Shown here piece after piece: positions 1-5,454 of a stretch of 6,945 nt of DNA (the first letter of the stretch is position 1; the number at the start of each line of letters is the position of its first letter). The stretch is from positions 1 through 6,945 of the forward strand of contig CABUZE010000046.1 in the NCBI GenBank assembly GCA_902495955.1, written 5' to 3'. The DNA is from an uncultured Collinsella sp. GTDB lineage: Bacteria > Actinomycetota > Coriobacteriia > Coriobacteriales > Coriobacteriaceae. Made by a program: the position numbers and the translations under genes. The notes beneath the pieces were generated by a model. It worked only from the letters and a program-made list of their open reading frames with translations. It was not told the DNA's origin and made no database searches.

Positions 1-1311
1 CATATGGAGCCGCAACCCGATATGGCCGTGACTGTTGAGCGCGGAGTCATCACATGGATGGGGCCGAGTGCTGTGGCGCAGGCGCCTGCGGGTGCCGAGG
101 TTGTCGACCTGGCAGGTGCGTATCTCATGCCAGGCCTCATCAATATGCACGTGCACCTGTGTGGCTCGGGCAAGCCTGTCTCGGCCGGCGATGCGGGCGC
201 GCTGATGAAGAAGCTCGATAATCCCGTGGGCCGTGCCATCGTCCGCCGCATCCTCAAGGGCAGTGCCCAGCAACAGCTGGCAAGTGGCGTGACCACGGTG
301 CGCGGCGCGGGCGACCCACTGTTTGCCGATCTTGCCGTGCGCGATGCTATCGATGCCGGCAAGTATCAAGGTCCTCGCCTGGTGGCGCCGGGAACGGGCG
401 TTACGGTGCCGGGCGGCCATGGCGCGGGCTTGTTCGCCCAGGTGGCCAACAGCCCCGTCGAGGCAGCCGAGCAGGTGAGAGACCTGTATGCGCGCGGCGC
501 CGACGTCATTAAGCTGTTCGTAACGGGCGGTGTGTTCGATGCGACCGAGGTGGGCGAGCCGGGCGTGCTGCGTATGCCGGTGGAGGTTGCCGCGGCGGCG
601 TGCAAGGCGGCGCACGAGGTGGGCCTGCCGGTTATGGCTCATGTCGAGAGCACCGAGGGCGTGAAGGCCGCGCTTGAGGCCGGGGTCGACACGATCGAGC
701 ACGGTGCCCCGATGACGCCCGAGATCCTGGAGCTGTATCGTGGCGCCGCGGGCACACAGCTCGAGGGGCGTGCGCCGAGTGTGACCTGCACTATCAGCCC
801 GGCGCTGCCGTTTGTATTGCTCGACCCGGAAAAGACCCATTCGACCGATACGCAAAAGAAGAACGGCGACATCGTGTGCTCGGGCATCATCGAGAGCGCC
901 CGTGCCGCACTGGAAGCTGGCGTTAAGGTGGGCCTTGGCACGGACTCGAGCTGCCCGTTCGTGACGCAGTACGACATGTGGCGTGAGGTGGCCTATATTG
1001 CCAAGTATGTCGGCGTGAGCAACGCCTTCGCGCTGCACACGGCCACGCAGGTCAATGCTGAGCTACTGGGGCTGGGCGGCGAGACCGGCACGATCGAGTG
1101 CGGCAAGGCCGCCGATATCCTGGTGACGCGCAAGAATCCGCTCGATGACCTGTGCGCACTGCGTGAGCCGATGCACGTGATGTGCCGTGGTGATCTGGTG
1201 CGCAAACTCAAGGTGAAGCGTATTCCCGAGGTGGATGCCGAGCTCGACACGATTATGGCCATGCCTGCCGAGGCGTTGGCCGAGGAGCTTGCCCGCGACG
1301 GCGTGGCGTAA
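1..1311 (+). CDS. Metal-dependent amidohydrolase (imidazolonepropionase/prolidase-like), 5' end probably cut by window
   Basis: Probably a cytosolic metal-dependent hydrolase of the amidohydrolase superfamily, cleaving an amide or C-N bond; the substrate cannot be told from sequence. Numbering from the ATG at 4, the binuclear metal site is visible: HVH at 49-51 after the PGLIN strand, Lys170 in DVIKLF (the usual carboxylated bridging lysine), His213 in MAHVE, His233 in IEHG, and Asp314 in LGTD. The C-terminal strand 'GTIECGKAADILV' returns to the small beta-sandwich domain, as is normal for imidazolonepropionase-related and Xaa-Pro dipeptidase-like members. The ATG at 4 has no visible Shine-Dalgarno, and the frame stays open to base 1. 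Relatives normally begin with 15-20 residues of a beta strand ('I-nA-v-DG') before the segment seen here, so the true start is probably upstream and I mark the CDS from base 1 as partial. It stops with TAA at 1309-1311, before a terminator. Family is confident, substrate unknown. Confidence 0.9.
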   Translation, partial: HMEPQPDMAVTVERGVITWMGPSAVAQAPAGAEVVDLAGAYLMPGLINMHVHLCGSGKPVSAGDAGALMKKLDNPVGRAIVRRILKGSAQQQLASGVTTVRGAGDPLFADLAVRDAIDAGKYQGPRLVAPGTGVTVPGGHGAGLFAQVANSPVEAAEQVRDLYARGADVIKLFVTGGVFDATEVGEPGVLRMPVEVAAAACKAAHEVGLPVMAHVESTEGVKAALEAGVDTIEHGAPMTPEILELYRGAAGTQLEGRAPSVTCTISPALPFVLLDPEKTHSTDTQKKNGDIVCSGIIESARAALEAGVKVGLGTDSSCPFVTQYDMWREVAYIAKYVGVSNAFALHTATQVNAELLGLGGETGTIECGKAADILVTRKNPLDDLCALREPMHVMCRGDLVRKLKVKRIPEVDAELDTIMAMPAEALAEELARDGVA

Positions 1312-1330
1312 GCGTGCGATATGGCGATGC

Positions 1331-1353
1331 GACAAAGGGGCAATCCCTTTGTC
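1331..1353. repeat. Small perfect hairpin downstream of the amidohydrolase
   Basis: GACAAAGGG (1331-1339) and CCCTTTGTC (1345-1353) are perfect inverted repeats around a 5-base loop GCAAT, starting 20 bases after the amidohydrolase stop. No U-tract follows on either strand, so it is not a classical terminator alone. It may act with the stronger hairpin just downstream, or protect the 3' end of the mRNA. Confidence 0.5.
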
Positions 1354-1359
1354 ATAATC

Positions 1360-1401
1360 AAAAAAGCCGAGGTCTCAGTGCGAGGCCTCGGCTTTATTTT
1401 G
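1360..1401. terminator. Bidirectional intrinsic terminator between convergent genes
   Basis: AAAGCCGAGG (1363-1372) pairs with CCTCGGCTTT (1386-1395). The stem can continue inward through TCTC/GAGG with one G-T pair, giving about 14 base pairs closed by a 5-base loop. On the + strand it is followed by ATTTTG; on the - strand the A-run at 1360-1365 becomes TTTTTT. It therefore works in both directions, ending the amidohydrolase from the left and the zinc-ribbon gene (stop at 1418) from the right. Confidence 0.9.
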
Positions 1402-1417
1402 TCCCATGGTATGGCGG

Positions 1418-1891
1418 CTATGAGCGCGTCTCCATCTTGGCGTGGCACTTGGGGCAGGTGACGCGGATCTTGCCTTTGCCCTTGGGAACGGAGAGCATCT
1501 GGCCGCAGTTGGGGCACTTGAGATAGGCCGTAGTTTTGCGGCCCTTCCACATCTTCTTGGCCGTGCGCTTGGCACGCTCAAAGTCTTCCTTGCTGGTGCC
1601 GGCCGCGCGCGAGGTGCTGGCCGCTGCAGTTCTACCGCCCAAGCTGGCGACGAACTTGCCCAGGCCGGGGACGTTCGCGGTCGCGGCGACAAAGGCCTCG
1701 TTCTCCTTGCGACGTGCGTCGACGTTTTTGGACAGGCCGCGCAGCACGCCAATCACGATAACGGCGATGGCGATCCAGCTGAGCCACTGGATGCGGGCTA
1801 TCGATCCGACCATCGCGATGACGATGCCGGCAAAACCCATCACGATGGTGAGTTCATCGGCACCATTGCGACCCTTCATAAAGTCATTCAT
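1418..1891 (-). CDS. Small membrane protein with two transmembrane helices and C-terminal zinc ribbon
   Basis: A 157-residue protein of unknown function. Starting at MNDFMKGRNG, two hydrophobic helices are visible at about residues 14-31 and 36-52, separated by a very short turn. A basic, Ala/Ser-rich linker (about 55-120) follows. The C terminus is a zinc ribbon with CPNCG (Cys126, Cys129) and CPKC (Cys146, Cys149), spaced as in MJ0042/zinc-ribbon type fingers. The linker and ribbon are probably cytoplasmic, given their many Lys/Arg. I chose the ATG at 1891 because AAAGG stands 8 bases before it. An in-frame ATG at 1921 would add ten residues but lacks a ribosome site and overlaps a possible TATAAA -10 box (1925-1930). 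It is separated from csoR by a palindrome and probably transcribed on its own. The function could be regulatory or scaffold-like; nothing in the sequence decides. Confidence 0.85.
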   Translation of the reverse strand: MNDFMKGRNGADELTIVMGFAGIVIAMVGSIARIQWLSWIAIAVIVIGVLRGLSKNVDARRKENEAFVAATANVPGLGKFVASLGGRTAAASTSRAAGTSKEDFERAKRTAKKMWKGRKTTAYLKCPNCGQMLSVPKGKGKIRVTCPKCHAKMETRS

Positions 1892-1924
1892 GCAAATTGC
1901 CTTTCGTTCGATATGCTGCACGCC

Positions 1925-1930
1925 TTTATA
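1925..1930 (-). promoter_or_regulatory. Possible -10 box for the zinc-ribbon gene
   Basis: On the - strand the hexamer TATAAA lies 33 bases before the preferred ATG at 1891, about right for a short leader. No good -35 is seen 16-18 bases further up, where the palindrome at 1947-1993 begins. Weak prediction. Confidence 0.3.
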
Positions 1931-1946
1931 CCCGATTTAGAGCAAG

Positions 1947-1993
1947 GGGGACAGGTTAATCTGCACCAATGTGGTGCAAACATACCTGTCCCC
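1947..1993. repeat. Nested palindrome (REP-like) between csoR and the zinc-ribbon gene
   Basis: The outer arms GGGGACAGGT (1947-1956) and ACCTGTCCCC (1984-1993) are perfect complements. Inside them TGCACCA (1962-1968) and TGGTGCA (1972-1978) form a second perfect stem with a 3-base loop ATG. The two stems are separated by a symmetrical 5 x 5 internal loop. The 47-base element starts 11 bases after the csoR stop, so in the mRNA it would cap the 3' end of the copper operon. It has no U-tract. Its compact two-part shape resembles REP elements that are scattered by RAYT-type transposases; that link is inference. Confidence 0.7.
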
Positions 1994-2003
1994 AATGCCC
2001 CAA

Positions 2004-2276
2004 TTACTTGGAGAGCTTGTCGACGACGCGTTCGATCTCGGCGAGCTTGGCGGCTTTGAGATCTTCGTCGCCCGATTCGATTGCCGAAGTCACGCAGCCC
2101 TCGATATGCGCCTTGAGCACGTCGGCGTTGATGCGCGCAATGAGCGCCTGCGTTGCCATGAGCTGCGTGGAAATATCGACGCAGTAGCGGTCCTCATCGA
2201 CCATCCGCAAGATGCCGTCGATCTGGCCGCGTGCCGTCTTGAGCATGCGGGTCACCGATTTGTGGTCTGCCATCAT
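2004..2276 (-). CDS. csoR: Copper-sensing transcriptional repressor CsoR
   Basis: A DUF156/CsoR-RcnR family repressor of 90 residues; members are all-helical DNA-binding tetramers that release DNA on binding Cu(I). Counting from MMADHKSV, the Cu(I) ligands are Cys32 in RYCVDI, His57 in KAHIEGC and Cys61. The spacing (25 and 4 residues) is the same as Cys36-His61-Cys65 of Mycobacterium tuberculosis CsoR. The segment RMLKTARGQIDGILRMVDED is the typical first helix with its DNA-contacting basic residues. GAGG stands 7 bases before the ATG at 2276 (10 before the next ATG at 2273), so I take 2276. A longer in-frame reading from 2378 would run through the inverted repeat and gives non-family sequence. 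It is the last gene of copA-copZ-csoR, and its likely operator is at 5182-5198. The Cys-His-Cys set argues against the nickel/cobalt (RcnR) or formaldehyde (FrmR) branches. Confidence 0.95.
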   Translation of the reverse strand: MMADHKSVTRMLKTARGQIDGILRMVDEDRYCVDISTQLMATQALIARINADVLKAHIEGCVTSAIESGDEDLKAAKLAEIERVVDKLSK

Positions 2277-2318
2277 GGCGGGTCCTCGTTTCTGGTCGAT
2301 CTTCCGGATGCCCCCGTC

Positions 2319-2385
2319 AGTTGCGGTGAAATACGGACTGTTCAAAGGCCTAGGGCGGCCCAACAGTCCGTATTTCACCGCAACT
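2319..2385. repeat. Long inverted repeat with 24-bp perfect arms, in the csoR leader
   Basis: The left arm 2319-2342 (begins AGTTGCGGTGAAATACG) and the right arm 2362-2385 (ends TATTTCACCGCAACT) are perfect reverse complements over 24 bases, around a 19-base GC-rich spacer. Within the spacer GGCC (2347-2350) can pair with GGCC (2357-2360), extending the hairpin. It lies between the copZ stop (2412) and the csoR start (2276), 43 bases from the csoR ATG. As RNA it would be a very stable hairpin in the operon message. It could end transcription partially, protect the upstream message, or simply be an inserted palindromic element. There is no U-tract on either side. Confidence 0.85.
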
Positions 2386-2411
2386 TCTGAGGATTGAGTA
2401 GGCAGCGCCTG

Positions 2412-2633
2412 CTACGCGGCGGTTACGGACAGGGCATGGAATTTCTCGCCGGCGCCCTCGACGGCGGCGGCGAGCTGCTCGGCGGTCACGGTGTCGGCGC
2501 ACTCCACCTGGACAGTCTGGGTCTCGTGATCGGCGTCGGCATCGGTCACGCCGGCAACGTTGAGCAGCGCCGTCTCGACGGTGGCGTCGCAGTGGCCGCA
2601 CATAAGGCCGGAAGTCTTAATTGTGAAACGCAT
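2412..2633 (-). CDS. copZ: CopZ-like heavy-metal-associated (HMA) copper chaperone
   Basis: A 73-residue single-domain HMA protein with the ferredoxin-like beta-alpha-beta-beta-alpha-beta fold. Such proteins carry Cu(I) in the cytosol and pass it to the CopA pump or to CsoR. The metal site is in the first loop, MCGHC at residues 11-15 (Cys12, Cys15). The usual Met two positions before the first Cys is Leu here (GLMCGHC rather than GMTCAAC). The ATG at 2633 is preceded by AGAGAGG at 7 bases, an excellent ribosome site; an upstream in-frame ATG at 2687 lacks one and adds sequence unlike the family. It lies 147 bases downstream of the copA stop on the same strand, and csoR follows. No strong promoter or terminator of its own is seen, so co-transcription with copA is likely. 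Copper is inferred from its neighbours, because HMA domains can also bind other soft metals. Confidence 0.9.
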   Translation of the reverse strand: MRFTIKTSGLMCGHCDATVETALLNVAGVTDADADHETQTVQVECADTVTAEQLAAAVEGAGEKFHALSVTAA

Positions 2634-2780
2634 GGATATTCCTCTCTGTTGTGTCGGCTTTCCCAGGCACCCGACCTTGACCTTCAAGCCGTCGCTCGCG
2701 TATCAAAGTACGCGTCGCTCCTCTTTCAGGTCAATCTCGGGCATCTGGAAAACCCGTTCTAAATGGACTGAATGGTGAGC
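2634..2780 (-). other. copA-copZ intergenic spacer
   Basis: 147 bases with no gene. There is a small inverted repeat CGCGTA/TACGCG (2697-2702 and 2709-2714), flanked by a 7-base direct repeat GTCGCTC (2691-2697 and 2714-2720), and a short CTTGA-CCT-TCAAG palindrome (2676-2688). I see no G/C-tract CsoR box and no clear terminator. A TTGACC on the - strand at 2728-2733 has no convincing -10 partner. Confidence 0.4.
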
Positions 2781-4304
2781 CTATTTTGCCACTTTCGGCT
2801 TAAAGGTTCGCAGGCGCAGCGCATTGGACACGACGCAGACACTCGACAGGCTCATGGCCGCGGCGCCGAACATCGGCGAGAGCTGCCAACTCGTGAGAGG
2901 GAAGAACACGCCCGCGGCAAGCGGAATGCCGATGCCGTTGTAGAACAGCGCCCAGAACAAGTCCTGCTTGATGTTGCGGATCGTGGCGCGCGACAGCTCG
3001 ATGGCGCGGGCGACGTCCATGAGGTCGCTGCGCATGAGCACCACATCTGCCCCCTCCTTGGCGATGTCGGCGCCGGTGCCGATCGCAAGGCCCACGTCGG
3101 CGCGCGCCAGGGCGGGGGAGTCGTTGATGCCGTCGCCCACCATGGCGACCTTGCTGCCCGCATCCTGCAGCTCGCGCACGTGGCGTTCCTTGTCGGCGGG
3201 GAGGACGTCGGCGATGACCTGCTCGCTGCTCAGTCCCACGCGGCGGGCAATCGCTTCGGCGGTGACGCGGTTGTCGCCGGTGAGCATGCGCACGTCGACG
3301 CCGAGCTTGCGGAGCGCGGCGATGGCCTCGGCGCTCGTCTCTTTGACCTCGTCAGCTACGGCGATGGTGCCGACAAGCTCGCCGTTCTTGGCAAAGAACA
3401 GCGGTGTTTTGCCCTCGGCGGCGAACTGTTCGGCAAGGCCGGCGGGCACCTTCGCGCCCAGCTCGTCCATCAGACGTATGTTGCCGGCTGCGATGGCGTT
3501 TTGCCCCTCGCGCGCCGTAACGCCACGACCGGGCACGGCGGCAAAGTCCTCGACCATGCGCGCGACAATTCCGCGCGCCTCGCACTCGGCCATAATCGCC
3601 TCGGCCAGCGGGTGCTCACTTGAGCGCTCCAGCGCGGCGGCCAGCTTGAGCAGCGCCTTTTCGCTCATGGCGGGCGAGCCGTCGGCGCGCGTGGCTACCG
3701 CGATATCGGTCACGGCAGGCTTGCCGCGGGTGACCGTACCCGTCTTGTCGAGCACCACGGTGCCCACGCTGCGTAGGTTCTCCAGCGCCTCGGCGCTCTT
3801 AAACAGAATGCCCATTTCGGCGCCCTTGCCGGTGCCGACCATAATGGCGACGGGCGTGGCCAGGCCCAGCGCGCACGGACAGCTGATCACCAGCACGGCC
3901 ACGGCGGAGGTGAGCGCCTCGTTTATGCTGCCGGTCAGTGCCATCCACACCGCAAAGGTCACGGCCGAGATCGCAAACACCACGGGCACGAACACGCCGG
4001 CGACTTTGTCGGCCATGCGGGCGATAGGCGCCTTGGTGGCGTTGGCGTCCTCGACGAGCTGGATAATCTTGGCGAGCGACGTGTCGGCGCCCACGCGTGT
4101 GGCACGGAAGGTAAACGAGCCGGTACGGTTGACAGTGGCGGCGTTGACGGTGTCGCCGGCGGTCTTTTCCACGGGGATGGACTCGCCGGTGAGCGCGCTC
4201 TCGTCCACGGCCGAAGCGCCCTCGAGTACGACGCCGTCGACAGGGATGGACTCGCCGGGGCGCACGCGCAGCACCTGGCCGGGAAGGATGGCGTCGACGT
4301 CCAC
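2781..4304 (-). CDS. copA 3' fragment: actuator, catalytic domains and TM5-TM8
   Basis: Open frame after the premature stop, 507 codons from a GTG at 4304, sixteen codons past the TAA. It holds TGES, CPC, DKTGT, HP, TGDN and GDGIND, all intact. The nearest purine-rich stretch (GAGGACGG) is about 15-20 bases before that GTG, too far for a normal ribosome site, and the codons between the stop and the GTG read as ordinary CopA sequence. Separate translation is therefore unlikely, and I list it only as the second piece of the broken gene. Confidence 0.45.
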   Translation of the reverse strand: MDVDAILPGQVLRVRPGESIPVDGVVLEGASAVDESALTGESIPVEKTAGDTVNAATVNRTGSFTFRATRVGADTSLAKIIQLVEDANATKAPIARMADKVAGVFVPVVFAISAVTFAVWMALTGSINEALTSAVAVLVISCPCALGLATPVAIMVGTGKGAEMGILFKSAEALENLRSVGTVVLDKTGTVTRGKPAVTDIAVATRADGSPAMSEKALLKLAAALERSSEHPLAEAIMAECEARGIVARMVEDFAAVPGRGVTAREGQNAIAAGNIRLMDELGAKVPAGLAEQFAAEGKTPLFFAKNGELVGTIAVADEVKETSAEAIAALRKLGVDVRMLTGDNRVTAEAIARRVGLSSEQVIADVLPADKERHVRELQDAGSKVAMVGDGINDSPALARADVGLAIGTGADIAKEGADVVLMRSDLMDVARAIELSRATIRNIKQDLFWALFYNGIGIPLAAGVFFPLTSWQLSPMFGAAAMSLSSVCVVSNALRLRTFKPKVAK

Positions 4305-4352
4305 AGCGGTCTCGGTGCCGTCCTCTGCAACGACGGTCGCGGTCTTGGGTGC

Positions 4353-4355
4353 TTA
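4353..4355 (-). other. Premature TAA stop inside copA
   Basis: On the - strand the codons read ...CTC ATC GAC TAA GCA CCC AAG... The flanking peptide [12 protein letters not shown] is continuous CopA sequence, so only this codon is abnormal. TAA is neither the selenocysteine (TGA) nor the pyrrolysine (TAG) codon. No slippery run or second stop is seen nearby. Confidence 0.9.
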
Positions 4356-5123
4356 GTCGATGAGCGCCTCGATAGCGCCGCCGGTCTTGGACTTGCTGCG
4401 CGTCTCGAGGTATTTGCCCACGGTGACGAGCGACAGGATGGTGCCAGCGCTCTCAAAATACAGGTTGTCCATGCTCGTCATCATGGCCTCGTGCACCTGA
4501 CCTGCGGCTAGCTGGTCGGCCATGATGAACATGGCGTAGAGCGACCAGGCGATGGAGGCGGTGGCGCCCACGGCAATAAGGGCGTCCATGGTGGGCGCGC
4601 CGTGTGCGAGTGATTTAAACCCGTTGATAAAGTACGCGTCGTTGACGTAGACGATGGGAATGAGCAGGACGAGCTCGGTGAGCGCGAGCGTCATGCTGTG
4701 GGTGTGGTCGGTGAAGATGCCGGGCAGCGGCCAGCCGAGCATGTGCCCCATGCCTATGTAGAACAGTGGGATGAGGAATACGATCGAGATGATGAGGCGG
4801 GCGCGCATGGCAGAGGCGGCAGCCTCCAACTTTTTGGTTGGCGACTCCATGTGGGCGGCGCCGGACCTGGCTTGCGCGCTGCCGCTTGAGCTGGCGGTGT
4901 CGGTACCCGTGCTGACGGGTGAGGCCGAGTAGCCCGCGCGGTCGACGGCGGTGCAGATATCGTCGGGGGAGACCTGCGCGGGGTCATAGTCGACCATCAT
5001 GGAACCGGCGAGCAGGTTGACCGCGACGCTTTGGACGCCGTCGAGCTTGCTCACGGCACGGTCCACGTGCGCTTGGCACGCGGCGCACGTCATACCGCCC
5101 ACGTCAAACTTATCCTGAGCCAT
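4353..5123 (-). CDS. copA 5' fragment: HMA domain plus first four transmembrane helices
   Basis: The part of copA translated before the premature TAA: 256 residues. It contains the N-terminal Cu-binding HMA domain (Cys13, Cys16) and four membrane helices, ending just after TM4 at 'GGAIEALID'. It has no actuator, phosphorylation or ATP-binding domain, so it cannot pump. If stable it could at most bind copper at the membrane. It carries the operon's main ribosome site and is the only copA product expected with normal termination. Confidence 0.6.
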   Translation of the reverse strand: MAQDKFDVGGMTCAACQAHVDRAVSKLDGVQSVAVNLLAGSMMVDYDPAQVSPDDICTAVDRAGYSASPVSTGTDTASSSGSAQARSGAAHMESPTKKLEAAASAMRARLIISIVFLIPLFYIGMGHMLGWPLPGIFTDHTHSMTLALTELVLLIPIVYVNDAYFINGFKSLAHGAPTMDALIAVGATASIAWSLYAMFIMADQLAAGQVHEAMMTSMDNLYFESAGTILSLVTVGKYLETRSKSKTGGAIEALID

Positions 5124-5172
5124 GGCTTCTCCTTTCTGTGACGTAGTGTCGGAAATGTTAACCATCCGATAC

Positions 5173-5201
5173 TATATACCCATACCCCCTGGGGGTGTCT
5201 A
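5173..5201 (-). promoter_or_regulatory. Sigma-70-type promoter of the copper operon
   Basis: On the - strand, TAGACA (5196-5201, close to TTGACA) and TATATA (5173-5178) are separated by 17 bases. A start site near 5166 would give a leader of about 42 bases before the copA ATG at 5123. The spacer holds the CsoR box, so a bound repressor would block polymerase directly. This also argues against using the ATG at 5165 as the copA start. Confidence 0.75.
5182..5198. promoter_or_regulatory. CsoR operator (G/C-tract palindrome)
   Basis: ATACCCCCTGGGGGTGT at 5182-5198: ACCCCC and GGGGGT are perfect arms around a central T, with TA and partial TGT ends. This matches the known CsoR box form of a C-tract/G-tract palindrome bounded by TA. 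It lies within the copA promoter, upstream of an operon that encodes CsoR itself, so the regulation is probably autoregulatory: repressed without copper, derepressed when Cu(I) binds CsoR. I saw no second such box in the window. Confidence 0.85.
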
Positions 5202-5228
5202 GTAATAGTTGGAATGTATGACTTTTCA

Positions 5229-5414
5229 TTACAGATGAGGGTGGTTGGTTGGCCGATGGACCGTCCCAACCAATCATCTCAATCTGTAACATCTGAGGAC
5301 CGTTTTGCCTGCTAGATGTTACAGATTGAGATGTTGTCTCGCGGGGTTGGGGTTTGTCTCGTTCTGTAACATCTAGACCTGTATCTGCCGAGCTTGTGTT
5401 ACAGATCGAGACAA
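5229..5414. repeat. Array of alternating inverted TTACAGAT-type repeats
   Basis: A motif of the form TGTTACAGATYGAGA appears five times in alternating orientation. Copies are centred near 5233 (+), 5286 (-), 5323 (+), 5366 (-) and 5403 (+). Copies 2 and 3 form a perfect 20-base inverted repeat (5275-5294 with 5314-5333). Copies 4 and 5 form an 18-base inverted repeat with one mismatch (5354-5371 with 5397-5414). The two hairpin centres are 80 bases apart. The first copy (5229-5238) is short and has no obvious partner. The array fills the gap between the kinase 3' end and the copA promoter and contains no gene. It is probably a dispersed intergenic palindromic element present in tandem; a regulator-binding role is possible but untested. 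Confidence 0.8.
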
Positions 5415-5442
5415 TTGCCGGGGAGGGGTCCCGTCACGGCAA
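5415..5442 (-). terminator. Probable terminator hairpin after the kinase gene
   Basis: TTGCCG (5415-5420) pairs with CGGCAA (5437-5442), and inside it GGGA (5421-5424) pairs with TCCC (5429-5432), leaving a four-base bulge. It starts 12 bases after the kinase stop codon at 5455. On the - strand it is followed only by TTGTCTC, a poor U-tract, so termination may be partial. Without it, kinase transcription would run into the copper operon. Confidence 0.45.
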
Positions 5443-5454
5443 GACGCCCGCTCT

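Larger units (their letters stand above)
2781..5123 (-). pseudogene. copA: Cu(I)-exporting P1B-type ATPase CopA, split by an in-frame TAA
   Basis: Encodes an inner-membrane pump that exports Cu(I) with ATP. Read through the stop it is 780 codons, normal for CopA with one HMA domain. Positions from MAQDKF: HMA site GMTCAAC 10-16; Ser/Ala-rich linker 70-95; TM1-TM4 near 109-128, 143-162, 179-201 and 219-238; actuator TGES 312-315; TM5 374-394; TM6 with CPC 415-417; phosphorylation DKTGT 459-463; nucleotide-binding HP 504-505; TGDN 615-618; hinge GDGIND 663-668; TM7 YN 728-729; TM8 MSLSS 757-761. CPC, YN and MxxSS together mark a Cu(I) pump. The only fault is TAA at 4353-4355 (codon 257), between 'EALID' and 'APKTATVV', where relatives usually have Leu. 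Both sides are in the same frame, so this is a nonsense change (TTA to TAA would do it), not an indel. AAAGGAG stands 5 bases before the ATG at 5123; an upstream ATG at 5165 lies almost on the promoter. As written, no working pump is made unless the stop is read through or the base is an error. Confidence 0.9.

Noticed and set aside
1442..2059. + strand open frame spanning the zinc-ribbon gene, the palindrome and the csoR end
   Set aside because: It runs through two unrelated - strand genes and the nested palindrome; the translation has no family character.
2277..2378. N-terminally extended CsoR beginning at 2378
   Set aside because: The extension is translated from the right arm, spacer and left arm of the inverted repeat and from the true leader; GAGG before the ATG at 2276 and the family length favour 90 residues.
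2772..3623. + strand open frame (283 codons) over the 3' part of copA
   Set aside because: Composition is His/Gly/Ala/Arg-rich without a recognisable domain, and it lies entirely opposite real coding sequence.
4353..4355. Recoded stop (selenocysteine, pyrrolysine) or programmed frameshift in copA
   Set aside because: The codon is TAA, not TGA or TAG, both halves are already in the same frame, and the position is not a catalytic residue that would need a special amino acid.
2968..4356. Long + strand open frame (462 codons) opposite copA
   Set aside because: Its translation is Ser/Ala/Thr/Arg-rich low-complexity sequence with no motif, while the - strand encodes complete CopA motifs. It is a shadow of GC-rich codon use.
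5124..5165. Longer copA product starting at 5165
   Set aside because: The extra 14 residues are not family-like, there is no ribosome site, and the ATG lies about 8 bases from the predicted -10 box; the ATG at 5123 has AAAGGAG at ideal distance.
5229..5414. CRISPR array
   Set aside because: The repeats alternate in orientation and pair as hairpins instead of being direct repeats with equal spacers; there are no cas genes nearby.
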